A stretch of 64,000 nucleotides of DNA from Sulfuriflexus sp. (GTDB taxonomy: Bacteria > Pseudomonadota > Gammaproteobacteria > AKS1). Each line of letters begins with the position of its first letter. Within the stretch, counting starts at the first letter, position 1. Location: NCBI GenBank assembly GCA_023134145.1, contig JAGLUW010000023.1, positions 1 through 64,000 of the forward strand. The letters run 5' to 3'. The notes under the pieces are model-generated. The model made no database searches, was not told the DNA's origin, and was given only the letters and a program-made list of their open reading frames with translations. Below are positions 27,828 to 36,099 of the stretch, one piece after another. A program made the translations under genes and the position numbers.

Positions 27828-30128
27828 TTATAAGGCGTTATCGATAGATTCGAGTAACTTAGCCATGTCGTAGGGCTTGCTGAAATAACAATAAAATTCA
27901 TTTTCTTTTAATGACTGCTGTTCAGTGGGAATGTCTTTAGATGAGAGTGCGCAAATTGGAGTTTGTTTTAGATGTTTTTTAGAACGCAGTGCATGAAGCA
28001 TCGTTAAGCCATCCATACTACTTAACTCTATATCTAGAAGAATAAGATCGGGTACAATTTGAGTTGCAACATGGAGTGCTGATTCCGCATCGCGTGCGGT
28101 AAATAATTCGACATCTCGGTGTGCTGTTAATGATTGACGAACTAATTCGATTTCCATATTGTTTTCTTCAATATACAGCACTTTTATTTTATGAACGTTG
28201 TTGCTGCTATTGTCAGATGAGTTCTTATCTTGCGTGTATTGTTTTAGCGAGAACCAGAAACTTGAACCATCACCCTGGTTATTGTAAGCGCCAATATTGC
28301 CTTCCATGAGTTCAATAAGCTGTGAACTAAGCGCCAGACCGATACCATTGCCTTCAATCTGGCTGTTTTCAAGGCCAAGACGGTTGAAAGGAGTAAATAA
28401 GGTATTGATTTTATCTTCAGGTAACCCGCGACCAGTATCTGTGACAGTGACTTTACAGGTGTTGTCATTATCTGCGTGTATGGTGATGTCTATTTTCCCA
28501 TTGTCGACATTGAACTTGATGGCGTTAGATAAAACATTAACAAGAACCTGTTTTAATCGTGTCGCATCGGCATAGACCATCATGTCAGTATCACATTGAT
28601 TGTTAATAGTGATACTTAGCTTTTTGTCTTCGGCAGATTTTGCATTCATGTCAACAGATTTTTCAATAACCATGCTGAGATTTATTTCACTATTAACTAA
28701 TGACAAGTGACCAGATTCTATTTTTGAAATATCTAGTACGTCATTAATGAGGGCGAGCAGGTGCCAGCCGGAGCCAAGTATATACTGCACGTTTTGTTGC
28801 TGTTGTTCAGTGAGCGTGCCATCGTGATCTAGTTCAAGCAATTGCGTGTAGCCAAGAATTGAGTTCAAAGGTGTTCTTAGTTCATGACTCATTTTAGAAA
28901 TGAATTCTGATTTTGCTTTATTAGCGTGCTCAGCTGATTCTTTTTCTTCGATGATTTTGGTGACATCGACATTATCAGTATTTCTTGATTCAGATAGTCT
29001 TCTTGATCTTTCTATTCTCGCTTGAACTGCACGTTTAAGGTAATCCAAATTGACTGGTTTAGATATAAAATCATCACTGCCGCATTTTATCGCCATCATG
29101 CGCAAGCTAACGTCTTGTTCAGAAGACAAGAATACGATTGGGATTTTATCATGCTGGCTGTTTTGTCTTATTATCATTGCAACGTCAAGGCCAGAACATT
29201 GCGGCATATGCATGTCGAGTAAAATAAGCTCGGGATTAAACTCATTCATCTTGTCGAGTGTTTGCATGGGATCAGAAATGGCGACTACTTCCATTCCATC
29301 ATTCTTAAGTACTTCCGCGTGAAGTTGAGCGATTTCTTCATCGTCGTCAACAATAAGAACGCGATAAGGTAAGTCGGGTTTAATATTGCAGGCGGCCTTA
29401 ATGTTTGACACAAGCAGGTTGAGGTCGACGGGTTTAGTTAAATATGTATATGCACCTGTTCGGATTGCATTAAGCCGTGATGCCATGTCTTCATTAGCAG
29501 AGATAAAAATAACCGGTGTTATATTATTATTATCGCGAAGAGATTCAATTGCGGCTGCGCCAGCAAGATCACTTTCAGGAAATGCCATGTCCATGATGAT
29601 AAGTGATGGTTGAAATAGTTTTACGGTATTCATAAGCGTTGCGGGGTGCGTTAATGTTTCAATGGTAAAGCCTTGCAACCTTAAATGATTCGCAATTGTA
29701 TTTATTATCTCGATATTATTATCGACAATAAGTATTTTTCTGCCTTGCTCGGAGATTTCATCGGTCGATAATGATGTTTTATTTTCACTAGGGTTGATCA
29801 TCATTTCATTACAAAGTGTTAAGAAAATTTGTTCTATTATTTCGACTTCTTCTTGGGTTGGAGCAGTGCCTTGTTCAGATATGGTTTTAATCAGGCTTTC
29901 GAGTTGCCGTGCGGAACTTGATATCTCATTAAAGCCAAAGGTGCCGGATGTGCCAACAAGGCTATGAACAACTAAGCAAAAGGCACTATTTGCATCAGTT
30001 GACCAGTTAGCATGGTTTACTGCACGCCAGTGGCTATGTAACTCTTTGATTTTATTTGGTAGCCCACTCAGAAATTGTTCCTGGAGTTTATCGAGCGTTT
30101 GTTGGAATTGTTCTTCAGCAGAGATCAT
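27828..30128 (-). CDS. Soluble hybrid histidine kinase, HPt-REC-REC-HisKA-HATPase-REC
   Basis: A 766-residue multidomain phosphorelay protein without membrane helix or sensor domain. In order: HPt domain with the phospho-His in VVHSLVGTSGTFGF (His55); receiver 1 (about 130-245, phospho-Asp180 in IIMDMAFP); receiver 2 (about 255-370, Asp305 in LLDMHMPQ); HisKA with SKMSHELRTPLNSILGY (His415); HATPase_c with DTGRGLPEDK and GNGIGLALS; receiver 3 (about 650-766, Asp699 in LLDIELSS). Having HPt first and two receivers before the kinase is unusual. It probably takes input from another kinase through its receivers. Receivers 1 and 3 have changed acidic pockets (DNN and EEN). It lies in the cupin-ubiG-mupP transcript direction. 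Confidence 0.9.
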   Translation of the reverse strand: MISAEEQFQQTLDKLQEQFLSGLPNKIKELHSHWRAVNHANWSTDANSAFCLVVHSLVGTSGTFGFNEISSSARQLESLIKTISEQGTAPTQEEVEIIEQIFLTLCNEMMINPSENKTSLSTDEISEQGRKILIVDNNIEIINTIANHLRLQGFTIETLTHPATLMNTVKLFQPSLIIMDMAFPESDLAGAAAIESLRDNNNITPVIFISANEDMASRLNAIRTGAYTYLTKPVDLNLLVSNIKAACNIKPDLPYRVLIVDDDEEIAQLHAEVLKNDGMEVVAISDPMQTLDKMNEFNPELILLDMHMPQCSGLDVAMIIRQNSQHDKIPIVFLSSEQDVSLRMMAIKCGSDDFISKPVNLDYLKRAVQARIERSRRLSESRNTDNVDVTKIIEEKESAEHANKAKSEFISKMSHELRTPLNSILGYTQLLELDHDGTLTEQQQQNVQYILGSGWHLLALINDVLDISKIESGHLSLVNSEINLSMVIEKSVDMNAKSAEDKKLSITINNQCDTDMMVYADATRLKQVLVNVLSNAIKFNVDNGKIDITIHADNDNTCKVTVTDTGRGLPEDKINTLFTPFNRLGLENSQIEGNGIGLALSSQLIELMEGNIGAYNNQGDGSSFWFSLKQYTQDKNSSDNSSNNVHKIKVLYIEENNMEIELVRQSLTAHRDVELFTARDAESALHVATQIVPDLILLDIELSSMDGLTMLHALRSKKHLKQTPICALSSKDIPTEQQSLKENEFYCYFSKPYDMAKLLESIDNAL

Positions 30129-30172
30129 GGCTTAGTTAGCGACCGTATTAAAGGTTACTTAAGTGCTATTCC

Positions 30173-30871
30173 TTATATAGTGGGCGAAGCCGTTATACGA
30201 TTTTTATGAATCCAATCAAGTATAGCCGATGGTGATTCGATTAGGGCATTTCCACCCCATTGATGAGGGTAATCACCTTCATCAATATAACCAAACAAGG
30301 CAACCAATGTAGGCATATTGGCATTACAGCCTGCTTCAATATCTCGTTGCGCATCGCCAACATAAAGACTTTCAGTTACATCGCAGTCCATTAATTTACA
30401 GGCATGTTGCAGAGGCAAAGGGTGAGGTTTTCGTTCACTTAGCGTATCGCCACTAATAACACAGCTGCTACGTTCTATTAAACCAAGTTCTTCTAGTAAG
30501 GGTTCGGTGAGCCAAGCTGGTTTATTGGTCACCACGCCCCAAAGTATGCCCGCGGCTTCTAATTGTTCTAGAACGTCGGCCATGCCTGGAAATAATGTTG
30601 TTTTTACACTGAGGTTGTTGCGGTAGTAATCGAGTAATTGTTGGCGAAGTTCGTCAAATTGCGAGTCATCTTCAGTAATGCCAAAGCCATTTTTAATGAG
30701 TACTAGGCCGCCATGTGAAACCCATGGACGTATCGTTTTAAAGGGTAGTGCTTGTTTGCCATTACTGCTTAGAACGTGATTGAGCGCAGCGGCAAGATCG
30801 GGTGCGGTGTCTAATAAAGTACCGTCAAGATCAAAAAGAACAGAACGTAGTGTAACGGTTGCTTTGTTCAA
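30173..30871 (-). CDS. mupP: N-acetylmuramate 6-phosphate phosphatase MupP (Gph-like HAD hydrolase)
   Basis: A 232-residue HAD-superfamily phosphatase: motif I FDLDGTLLDTAPDL, motif II VVTNKP, motif III RKPHPLPL and motif IV YVGDAQRDIEAG. Sequence alone would read as phosphoglycolate phosphatase, but the order mtaD - ubiG - this gene - yciK matches Pseudomonas, where the gene after ubiG is mupP, and ILWGVVTNKP plus LVALFGYI resemble MupP. MupP dephosphorylates MurNAc-6-phosphate in peptidoglycan recycling, consistent with nagZ nearby. The start is a TTG without Shine-Dalgarno, seven bases after the ubiG stop; an in-frame stop just upstream excludes an earlier start. Confidence 0.75.
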   Translation of the reverse strand: MNKATVTLRSVLFDLDGTLLDTAPDLAAALNHVLSSNGKQALPFKTIRPWVSHGGLVLIKNGFGITEDDSQFDELRQQLLDYYRNNLSVKTTLFPGMADVLEQLEAAGILWGVVTNKPAWLTEPLLEELGLIERSSCVISGDTLSERKPHPLPLQHACKLMDCDVTESLYVGDAQRDIEAGCNANMPTLVALFGYIDEGDYPHQWGGNALIESPSAILDWIHKNRITASPTI

Positions 30872-30877
30872 GGCGGG

Positions 30878-31582
30878 TTATTCAGTGTCGCAGCAGACAA
30901 GGTAGTTCACATTAACATCACTACCCAGCGCATAATTCTTGGTTAATGGGTTGTATGTCATGCCAACCATATTGGTGAACTTCAATTCTGCATCACGTGC
31001 CCATGCTTCCATTTCGGAAGGACGAATAAATTTTGCATAATCATGCGTGCCTTTAGGCAGCATTTGTAAAACATATTCAGCACCAACGATAGCAAATAGA
31101 TAAGCTTTCATATTGCGATTAATCGTTGAAAAGAACACTTTGCCACCCGGTTTAACTAATGTTGCACAGGCTTTAATGACCGATGCAGGATCCGGTACGT
31201 GTTCGAGCATTTCCATGCAAGTAACAACATCAAAACTGTGCGGCATTTCTTCCGCTAAGGCTTCAGCCGTGCATTGGCGATATTCTAATTCGACGCCTGA
31301 TTCGAGCTTATGTAATTTGGCAACGGAGAGAGGTGTTTCACCCATATCGATACCCAATACATCGGCGCCTTTGGCTGCCATACTTTCTGAAAGTATGCCG
31401 CCACCACAACCGATATCGACAATACGTTTGTCATCGAGTGAACCGGCACGTTCTTCAATATAACCAAGCCGCAGAGGGTTGATCTCATGCAGTGGTTTGA
31501 ATTCACTTTGCGGATCCCACCAACGGTGAGCGAGTTTTTCAAATTTTGCGACTTCGGCCGCATCGACATTAGTTTGTTGCAT
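30878..31582 (-). CDS. ubiG: Ubiquinone biosynthesis O-methyltransferase UbiG
   Basis: A 234-residue SAM-dependent methyltransferase that performs both O-methylations of ubiquinone synthesis. The N-terminal [26 protein letters not shown] is diagnostic of UbiG; the SAM motif [15 protein letters not shown] follows, then [15 protein letters not shown] and FFSTINRN. Length and motifs are standard. It starts five bases after the cupin gene and ends six before mupP, so cupin-ubiG-mupP is an operon. Confidence 0.96.
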   Translation of the reverse strand: MQQTNVDAAEVAKFEKLAHRWWDPQSEFKPLHEINPLRLGYIEERAGSLDDKRIVDIGCGGGILSESMAAKGADVLGIDMGETPLSVAKLHKLESGVELEYRQCTAEALAEEMPHSFDVVTCMEMLEHVPDPASVIKACATLVKPGGKVFFSTINRNMKAYLFAIVGAEYVLQMLPKGTHDYAKFIRPSEMEAWARDAELKFTNMVGMTYNPLTKNYALGSDVNVNYLVCCDTE

Positions 31583-31587
31583 ATTAT

Positions 31588-31866
31588 TTAACCAAAATCA
31601 TAGTGTTTTTCGACATCTTCACGGATTTCCCAAGTACATGAGAGTCCGGCGGGGAAGGTAACAAAATCACCTTCTTGAATGTGGACAGGTTCTCCACCAT
31701 CCGGCGTCACAATAACATCACCTTCAACGATGTAACATTTTTCTTGTTTGTCGTAAGTCCAAGGGAAAGTAGAGACTTCCTTTTCCCAAACAGGCCAGTC
31801 ATACACGCCGATAACATCCAGTTTGGCTGGCGAGGGGTTATGTTCAATGGTGATTTCTGCTGCCAT
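31588..31866 (-). CDS. Small cupin-domain protein
   Basis: A 92-residue single-domain cupin (Cupin_3/DUF861-like): [28 protein letters not shown] and [14 protein letters not shown] form the two cupin motifs. The usual metal His residues are only partly present, so binding and activity are uncertain. ATG at 31866 is preferred on family length; a GTG at 31881 is also open and neither has a Shine-Dalgarno. It heads the operon with ubiG. Confidence 0.8.
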   Translation of the reverse strand: MAAEITIEHNPSPAKLDVIGVYDWPVWEKEVSTFPWTYDKQEKCYIVEGDVIVTPDGGEPVHIQEGDFVTFPAGLSCTWEIREDVEKHYDFG

Positions 31867-31901
31867 AAGGCTATTGCTCACATTCTATGTAATATCACAC
31901 C

Positions 31902-31907
31902 ATTATA
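31902..31907 (-). promoter_or_regulatory. Promoter -10 box for the cupin-ubiG-mupP operon
   Basis: A consensus TATAAT on the minus strand. Transcription would start near 31895, giving a leader of about 14-29 bases depending on the start codon used. Confidence 0.5.
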
Positions 31908-31967
31908 TACGATGCTGGGCGATGATGGATGCTTGTCTTTAAGATAAACATCGGTGATAGTGTGCGT

Positions 31968-32441
31968 ATGAGGGGTCTTATATATCTATTTTTGGTGGTC
32001 GGCGTTGCTGTCAGCCTATATTCACTTGATTCAAGTGATGTGAGGGCAGAGGATACGCAGCCAGTAAGCATTCAAACGGCAGCCGATGGCGTTGCGTTTG
32101 ATATTTCGGTGCATACCATCGATGAGTTACGTGATGTTTTACAACATGCGGAAACATTGGCTCAGCAACCAAAATCAGCAAGTCAGCCTGCCAATATTGC
32201 GCTTATGTTGCACGGTCCTGAAATTAAATATTTTTCAATTGGTCAATATGCGCAATATAAAGATGTGGTTGATTTAGCGGCCAAGCTCGATGCTTATAAT
32301 GTGGTTGAATTGAAGATGTGTGAAACTGCTATGAAAGATTTTGGTATTGAGAAAAATGACATCCCCAGTTTTATAGAATTTGTACCTAATGGTGATGCTG
32401 AATTAAAACAATTGTCACGTCGCGGCTATTCTATTCAGTAG
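31968..32441 (+). CDS. Secreted DsrE-like protein
   Basis: A 157-residue protein with an N-terminal signal peptide (MRGLIYLFLVVGVAVSLYS) and a DsrE/DsrF-fold domain: ANIALMLHGPEIKYFSIGQY, VELKMCETAMKDFGI and a C-terminal LKQLSRRGYSIQ. This matches periplasmic DsrE-like proteins; the conserved Cys in KMCETAM may take part in sulfur or thiol chemistry, but no function is proven for this group. The frame is open from 31929, yet Met at 31968 starts directly with the signal peptide and is preferred. Its last 11 bases overlap the convergent mtaD. Confidence 0.75.
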   Translation: MRGLIYLFLVVGVAVSLYSLDSSDVRAEDTQPVSIQTAADGVAFDISVHTIDELRDVLQHAETLAQQPKSASQPANIALMLHGPEIKYFSIGQYAQYKDVVDLAAKLDAYNVVELKMCETAMKDFGIEKNDIPSFIEFVPNGDAELKQLSRRGYSIQ

Positions 32442-33750
32442 CACTAATTTGCTGTTGCCAGATTTTAACCTCGGCTAACAGTTCTTTTTCATCAAGATGG
32501 ATTAACTGGCGATCTTTGAGCTTTTGTTTGCCGGCAACCCAAACATCCGTTACTTGCTCGCGACCTGCGGCATAAACTATTTGTGATACGGGATCATAAA
32601 GTGGTTGTGTTTCAATGGTGTTTAAATTAATTGCGGTAATGTCAGCGGCTTTACCAATTTCTAATGAGCCAGTAATGGTATCCAGACCGAGTGCTTTCGC
32701 ACCATTAATGGTTGCCATTCGTAATGCGGTGGTTGCATTAACGGCTTGAGCATCCATGCTAGTAATTTTTCCTAACAAGGCAGCTGAACGCATTTCACCC
32801 AACATATCGAGATCGTTATTACTGGCTGCGCCATCGGTACCGAGGGCAACATTAACACCCGCATCGATGAGTTTTTGCACTGGGCATAATCCGCTAGCTA
32901 ATTTTTGATTTGATTCAGGACAATGAATAACGTGACTACCTTGTGCAGCAATATTTTCAATTTCTTCATCATTTAGTTGCGTCATGTGCACGCTGATTAA
33001 TTTTGGTGTGAGTGCACCGAGTTTTTCAAGTCGTTGCAGTGGTCTTATGCCTGTTGCATCGACTGCTGAGTTAACTTCATCGGCAGTTTCGTGAACGTGC
33101 ATGTGTACAGGGATATCCAGTTCTTCACTTAGGGTGAGTATTTTTTGCAGTGGAGCATCCGAAACGGTGTAAGGAGCATGGGGTGCAAAGGCAGTTGTTA
33201 GCAACGGGTTATTGCGTAGCTGGTCGTGTAGTTGCAGGCCTTTCGTTATATATTCATCGGCATCATTTGCCCATACGGTGGGAAAGTCGAGAACAATTAG
33301 ACCAAGACAGGCACGTATGCCCATTTTGCTGGCGACCTTCGCTGTTTCATCAGCAAAGAAATACATATCGTTAAAACAAGTTGTGCCACTTCGCAGCATT
33401 TCTGCGATGGCTAATTTAGAGCCGGTGCGGACAAAATTTTGATTGGTGTGTGCTTGTTCAGCGGGCCATATATGTGATTGCAACCATTCCATGAGTGGCA
33501 GATCATCAGCAAGCCCGCGAAATAGATTCATTGCTGCATGAGTATGGCTATTAATAAGACCTGGGATTAGGGCATGCTCATCGAGTGTATGATGCGATGC
33601 CGCTTGGTATTGCTGCAGTGCCTGCTGAGCTGGCAATATATTAACGATAATACCGTTATCAATAGCAAGACAGTGATCTTCAAGTACGTCGTTATTGCTA
33701 TTGACTGTGATGATCCAGCGAGCTTGTAATAAGAGGTCGATTTGCTTCAT
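32431..33750 (-). CDS. mtaD: 5-methylthioadenosine/S-adenosylhomocysteine deaminase (MtaD-type amidohydrolase)
   Basis: A 439-residue amidohydrolase of the TRZ/ATZ-MtaD group that deaminates 5'-methylthioadenosine, giving methylthioinosine. Metal and substrate motifs: INSHTHAAMNLFRGLADDLPL (about 67-88), HMHVHETADE, SVHMTQL, HCPESNQKLASG and LGTDGAASNNDLDMLGEM. In Pseudomonas the same gene sits next to ubiG, as here. Its product feeds methylthioinosine phosphorylase, encoded 5 kb away. Gene end overlaps the convergent DsrE-like gene by 11 bp. Confidence 0.88.
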   Translation of the reverse strand: MKQIDLLLQARWIITVNSNNDVLEDHCLAIDNGIIVNILPAQQALQQYQAASHHTLDEHALIPGLINSHTHAAMNLFRGLADDLPLMEWLQSHIWPAEQAHTNQNFVRTGSKLAIAEMLRSGTTCFNDMYFFADETAKVASKMGIRACLGLIVLDFPTVWANDADEYITKGLQLHDQLRNNPLLTTAFAPHAPYTVSDAPLQKILTLSEELDIPVHMHVHETADEVNSAVDATGIRPLQRLEKLGALTPKLISVHMTQLNDEEIENIAAQGSHVIHCPESNQKLASGLCPVQKLIDAGVNVALGTDGAASNNDLDMLGEMRSAALLGKITSMDAQAVNATTALRMATINGAKALGLDTITGSLEIGKAADITAINLNTIETQPLYDPVSQIVYAAGREQVTDVWVAGKQKLKDRQLIHLDEKELLAEVKIWQQQISATE

Positions 33751-33998
33751 GTTATTTTTGTGTGGCTTAGTTTGGTGGTTATATTAGCATAGTGAAAAAG
33801 GTGCCCGCGTAGGGCGCGGGCCAAGATGCTGTCTAGTAATGTTTATAACGTATTATGTATGCTATTTAATGATGTAAACTTCAGTAATGAGTAATAACAA
33901 TATGATAGTGAAGATAGTTAATGTCATTATTAGTAGTATTTAGAGTCTAAATAACCTGATCTTGACGAGTTTAGCCGTCTTTTTGACTGAGTACGAAC
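33751..33998. other. Intergenic region upstream of mtaD and the CYTH gene
   Basis: A 248-bp AT-rich divergent region. It contains a GC-rich hairpin GCCCGCG-TAGGG-CGCGGGC (33803-33821), striking against its surroundings and lacking a T tract, and a perfect odd palindrome ATTTAGA-G-TCTAAAT (33938-33952) about 46 bp before the CYTH start. No gene is supported between them. Confidence 0.55.
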
Positions 33999-34478
33999 AT
34001 GGCAATAGAGATAGAACGTAAATTTCTCCTTTTGGATGAAACGTGGCGTGAACAAGCCGATGCGGGTAATACCATGCGCCAAGGATATTTTGCTGGGCCA
34101 GAAGCGAGTAAGCGACTCGCTTCTATCCGTATTCGAGTTGATAATGAGCACGCCTTCCTCAATATAAAGAGTTATGAACTGGGAATAAGTCGGCAGGAAT
34201 ATGAGTATCCTATTGACAGGCATGATGCCGAGAAAATGCTCGAAACACTTTGCGAGCGACCGTTGGTAGAAAAAACGCGCTACAAGGTGGTTGTGGGAAA
34301 CCATACATGGGAAATTGATGTCTTTGCAGGTAAGAATGAAGGTCTGATTGTTGCCGAGATTGAACTACAAGATGAAAATGAATCGTTTCATAAACCAGCA
34401 TGGCTTGGTGAAGAAGTGTCAGACGATCCACGTTACTATAATGTTTGTTTGATTCAACACCCGTATAAGGATTGGTGA
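33999..34478 (+). CDS. CYTH-domain (triphosphate tunnel metalloenzyme) protein
   Basis: A 159-residue CYTH protein. The N-terminal ExExK motif (EIERKFLL) and alternating charged strands (SIRIRVDNEHAFLNIK, RQEYEYPI, KTRYKV, WEIDVFAGKNEGLIVAEIEL) form the triphosphate-binding tunnel. Bacterial members are mostly inorganic triphosphatases or related phosphohydrolases; adenylate cyclase activity is less likely. The YkuD gene starts directly after its stop codon, so they are co-translated. Confidence 0.9.
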   Translation: MAIEIERKFLLLDETWREQADAGNTMRQGYFAGPEASKRLASIRIRVDNEHAFLNIKSYELGISRQEYEYPIDRHDAEKMLETLCERPLVEKTRYKVVVGNHTWEIDVFAGKNEGLIVAEIELQDENESFHKPAWLGEEVSDDPRYYNVCLIQHPYKDW

Positions 34479-34964
34479 GTGAGCAATCTGCAAGTAACCA
34501 TTAATATAACCAAGCAAAGCTTAGAAGTAAGTGATGATGGCGGGGTGCTGTTTCATACTTTAGTGTCAACGGCATTAAATGGTGCTGGTGAGGAAAATGG
34601 CAGTGAATGTACGCCACGAGGTCGGCATATTATTCGCGCTAAAATTGGTGAAGGTTGCGATCTAAATACAGTGTTTGTTGCGCGCAGACCAAGCGACGAA
34701 GTTTTTTCAGAAAGCCTGCAGCAACAATACCCTGAACGAGATTGGATACTGACACGCATACTTTGGTTAAGTGGTTGTGAGTCGGGTATTAACCGCGGCG
34801 GAAATGTTGATACGATGCGGCGTTATATTTACATCCATGGTTGTCCTGATGGAACAGAGATGGGTGTACCCGCGTCACATGGTTGTATAAGAATGACCAA
34901 TAAGGATGTTGTTACACTATTTGAATTGCTACCGGTTGGCACAGATGTTTTGATTTGCGAATGA
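34479..34964 (+). CDS. YkuD-domain L,D-carboxypeptidase/transpeptidase without signal peptide
   Basis: A 161-residue protein consisting almost only of a YkuD catalytic domain with the signature IHGCPDG (His120) and SHGCIRM (His134, catalytic Cys136, Arg138). It has no signal peptide or membrane helix, so it should act in the cytoplasm. That excludes a classical periplasmic cross-linking role and fits the ElsL/LdcV type, cytoplasmic L,D-carboxypeptidases that trim recycled muropeptides. nagZ follows after 34 bp, strengthening this. The start is GTG directly after the CYTH stop codon. Confidence 0.8.
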   Translation: MSNLQVTINITKQSLEVSDDGGVLFHTLVSTALNGAGEENGSECTPRGRHIIRAKIGEGCDLNTVFVARRPSDEVFSESLQQQYPERDWILTRILWLSGCESGINRGGNVDTMRRYIYIHGCPDGTEMGVPASHGCIRMTNKDVVTLFELLPVGTDVLICE

Positions 34965-34998
34965 TGTTGTTTTATAGATCACTTTAGGAATAGTAAGT

Positions 34999-36045
34999 AT
35001 GTCACTTGGCCCAATGATGTTGGACGTCGCTGGAACATCGTTAATCAGCGAAGACAAAGAAATATTAGCGCACCCATTATTGGGCGGCGTTATTTTGTTT
35101 TCGCGGAATTATGAAAATCCACGGCAAGTGCAATCTTTAATTAAAGAAATTCATAAATTGCGTAAAACGCCATTGTTGATTGCGGTTGATCAAGAAGGTG
35201 GTCGAGTGCAGCGTTTTCAAGAAGGTTTTACGCGCCTGCCAGCTGCTGCTGATTTAGGCGTGGTGTATAACAAAGATCGTAACTTAGCTGTAGAACTTGC
35301 AGAGCAGACAGGTTGGATCAATGCCGCAGAATTAAGAGAAGTAGGTGCAGATCTTAATTTTGCACCGGTACTCGATTTGGATTATGCGACAAGCAGTGTG
35401 ATCGGTGATCGCTCGTTTCATCGTAGTCCTGAGGTGGTTTCTGATATTGCACACAGTTATATGCGTGGCATGGAACAAGCGGGCATGTCGGCGGTGGGTA
35501 AACATTTTCCAGGTCACGGTGCGATTGAAGCAGACTCGCATGAAACCATTAGCATTGATGAACGCAGCTTTAATGATATTCGTAATGAAGACATGTTGGC
35601 ATTTGAACGCATGATTCATTTCGGAATGCCAGCGATTATGATCGCACATATTATTTATTCACAGTGCCACGATCAAGCCGCGGGTTTTTCTGGATATTGG
35701 TTGCGTGATGTTTTGCGTGGAGAGCTCGATTTTCAAGGTGCGATCTTTACGGATGATTTGTCTATGAAAGGTGCGGCAGTACTGGGTGATATTGTTGCTC
35801 GTGCGCAAGCCAGCTTAGAAGCCGGTTGTGATATGTTCTTGGTTTGTAATGATCGTGATGCTGCTATTAAGGTGCTAGATGCGGTTAAACATGAGGTTAA
35901 CCCCGCATCGAATAGTCGTTTATTACGTTTGCAGGGCAGAAGAGCTGAACACGCGGGTGCTGTGCGTGATACACAACGTTGGCACCAAGCCGCTAAGGCG
36001 GTTGAGAGTTATAGCCTTAAGGAAACCTTAGATTTAGAACTATAA
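34999..36045 (+). CDS. nagZ: Beta-N-acetylhexosaminidase NagZ
   Basis: A 348-residue glycoside hydrolase family 3 enzyme that removes GlcNAc from cytoplasmic anhydromuropeptides in cell-wall recycling. Motifs include GGVILFSRNYENPRQV, AVDQEGGRVQRF, LDLDYATSSVIGDRSF and the catalytic loop KHFPGHGAIEADSHE (about residues 168-182) with its His; FTDDLSMKGA lies near 250. AGGA upstream supports the start. It lies between the YkuD gene and an MscS channel and only about 2 kb before mtiP, as in Pseudomonas. Confidence 0.96.
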   Translation: MSLGPMMLDVAGTSLISEDKEILAHPLLGGVILFSRNYENPRQVQSLIKEIHKLRKTPLLIAVDQEGGRVQRFQEGFTRLPAAADLGVVYNKDRNLAVELAEQTGWINAAELREVGADLNFAPVLDLDYATSSVIGDRSFHRSPEVVSDIAHSYMRGMEQAGMSAVGKHFPGHGAIEADSHETISIDERSFNDIRNEDMLAFERMIHFGMPAIMIAHIIYSQCHDQAAGFSGYWLRDVLRGELDFQGAIFTDDLSMKGAAVLGDIVARAQASLEAGCDMFLVCNDRDAAIKVLDAVKHEVNPASNSRLLRLQGRRAEHAGAVRDTQRWHQAAKAVESYSLKETLDLEL

Positions 36046-36099
36046 ATGGCTGTGGTAAAATAAATTAAGTTAGCTTGTATAAATAAGATTGGATGAATA

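Noticed and set aside
30173-30871. Annotation as phosphoglycolate phosphatase Gph
   Set aside because: HAD motifs do not separate the two; gene order with ubiG, mtaD and yciK favours MupP.
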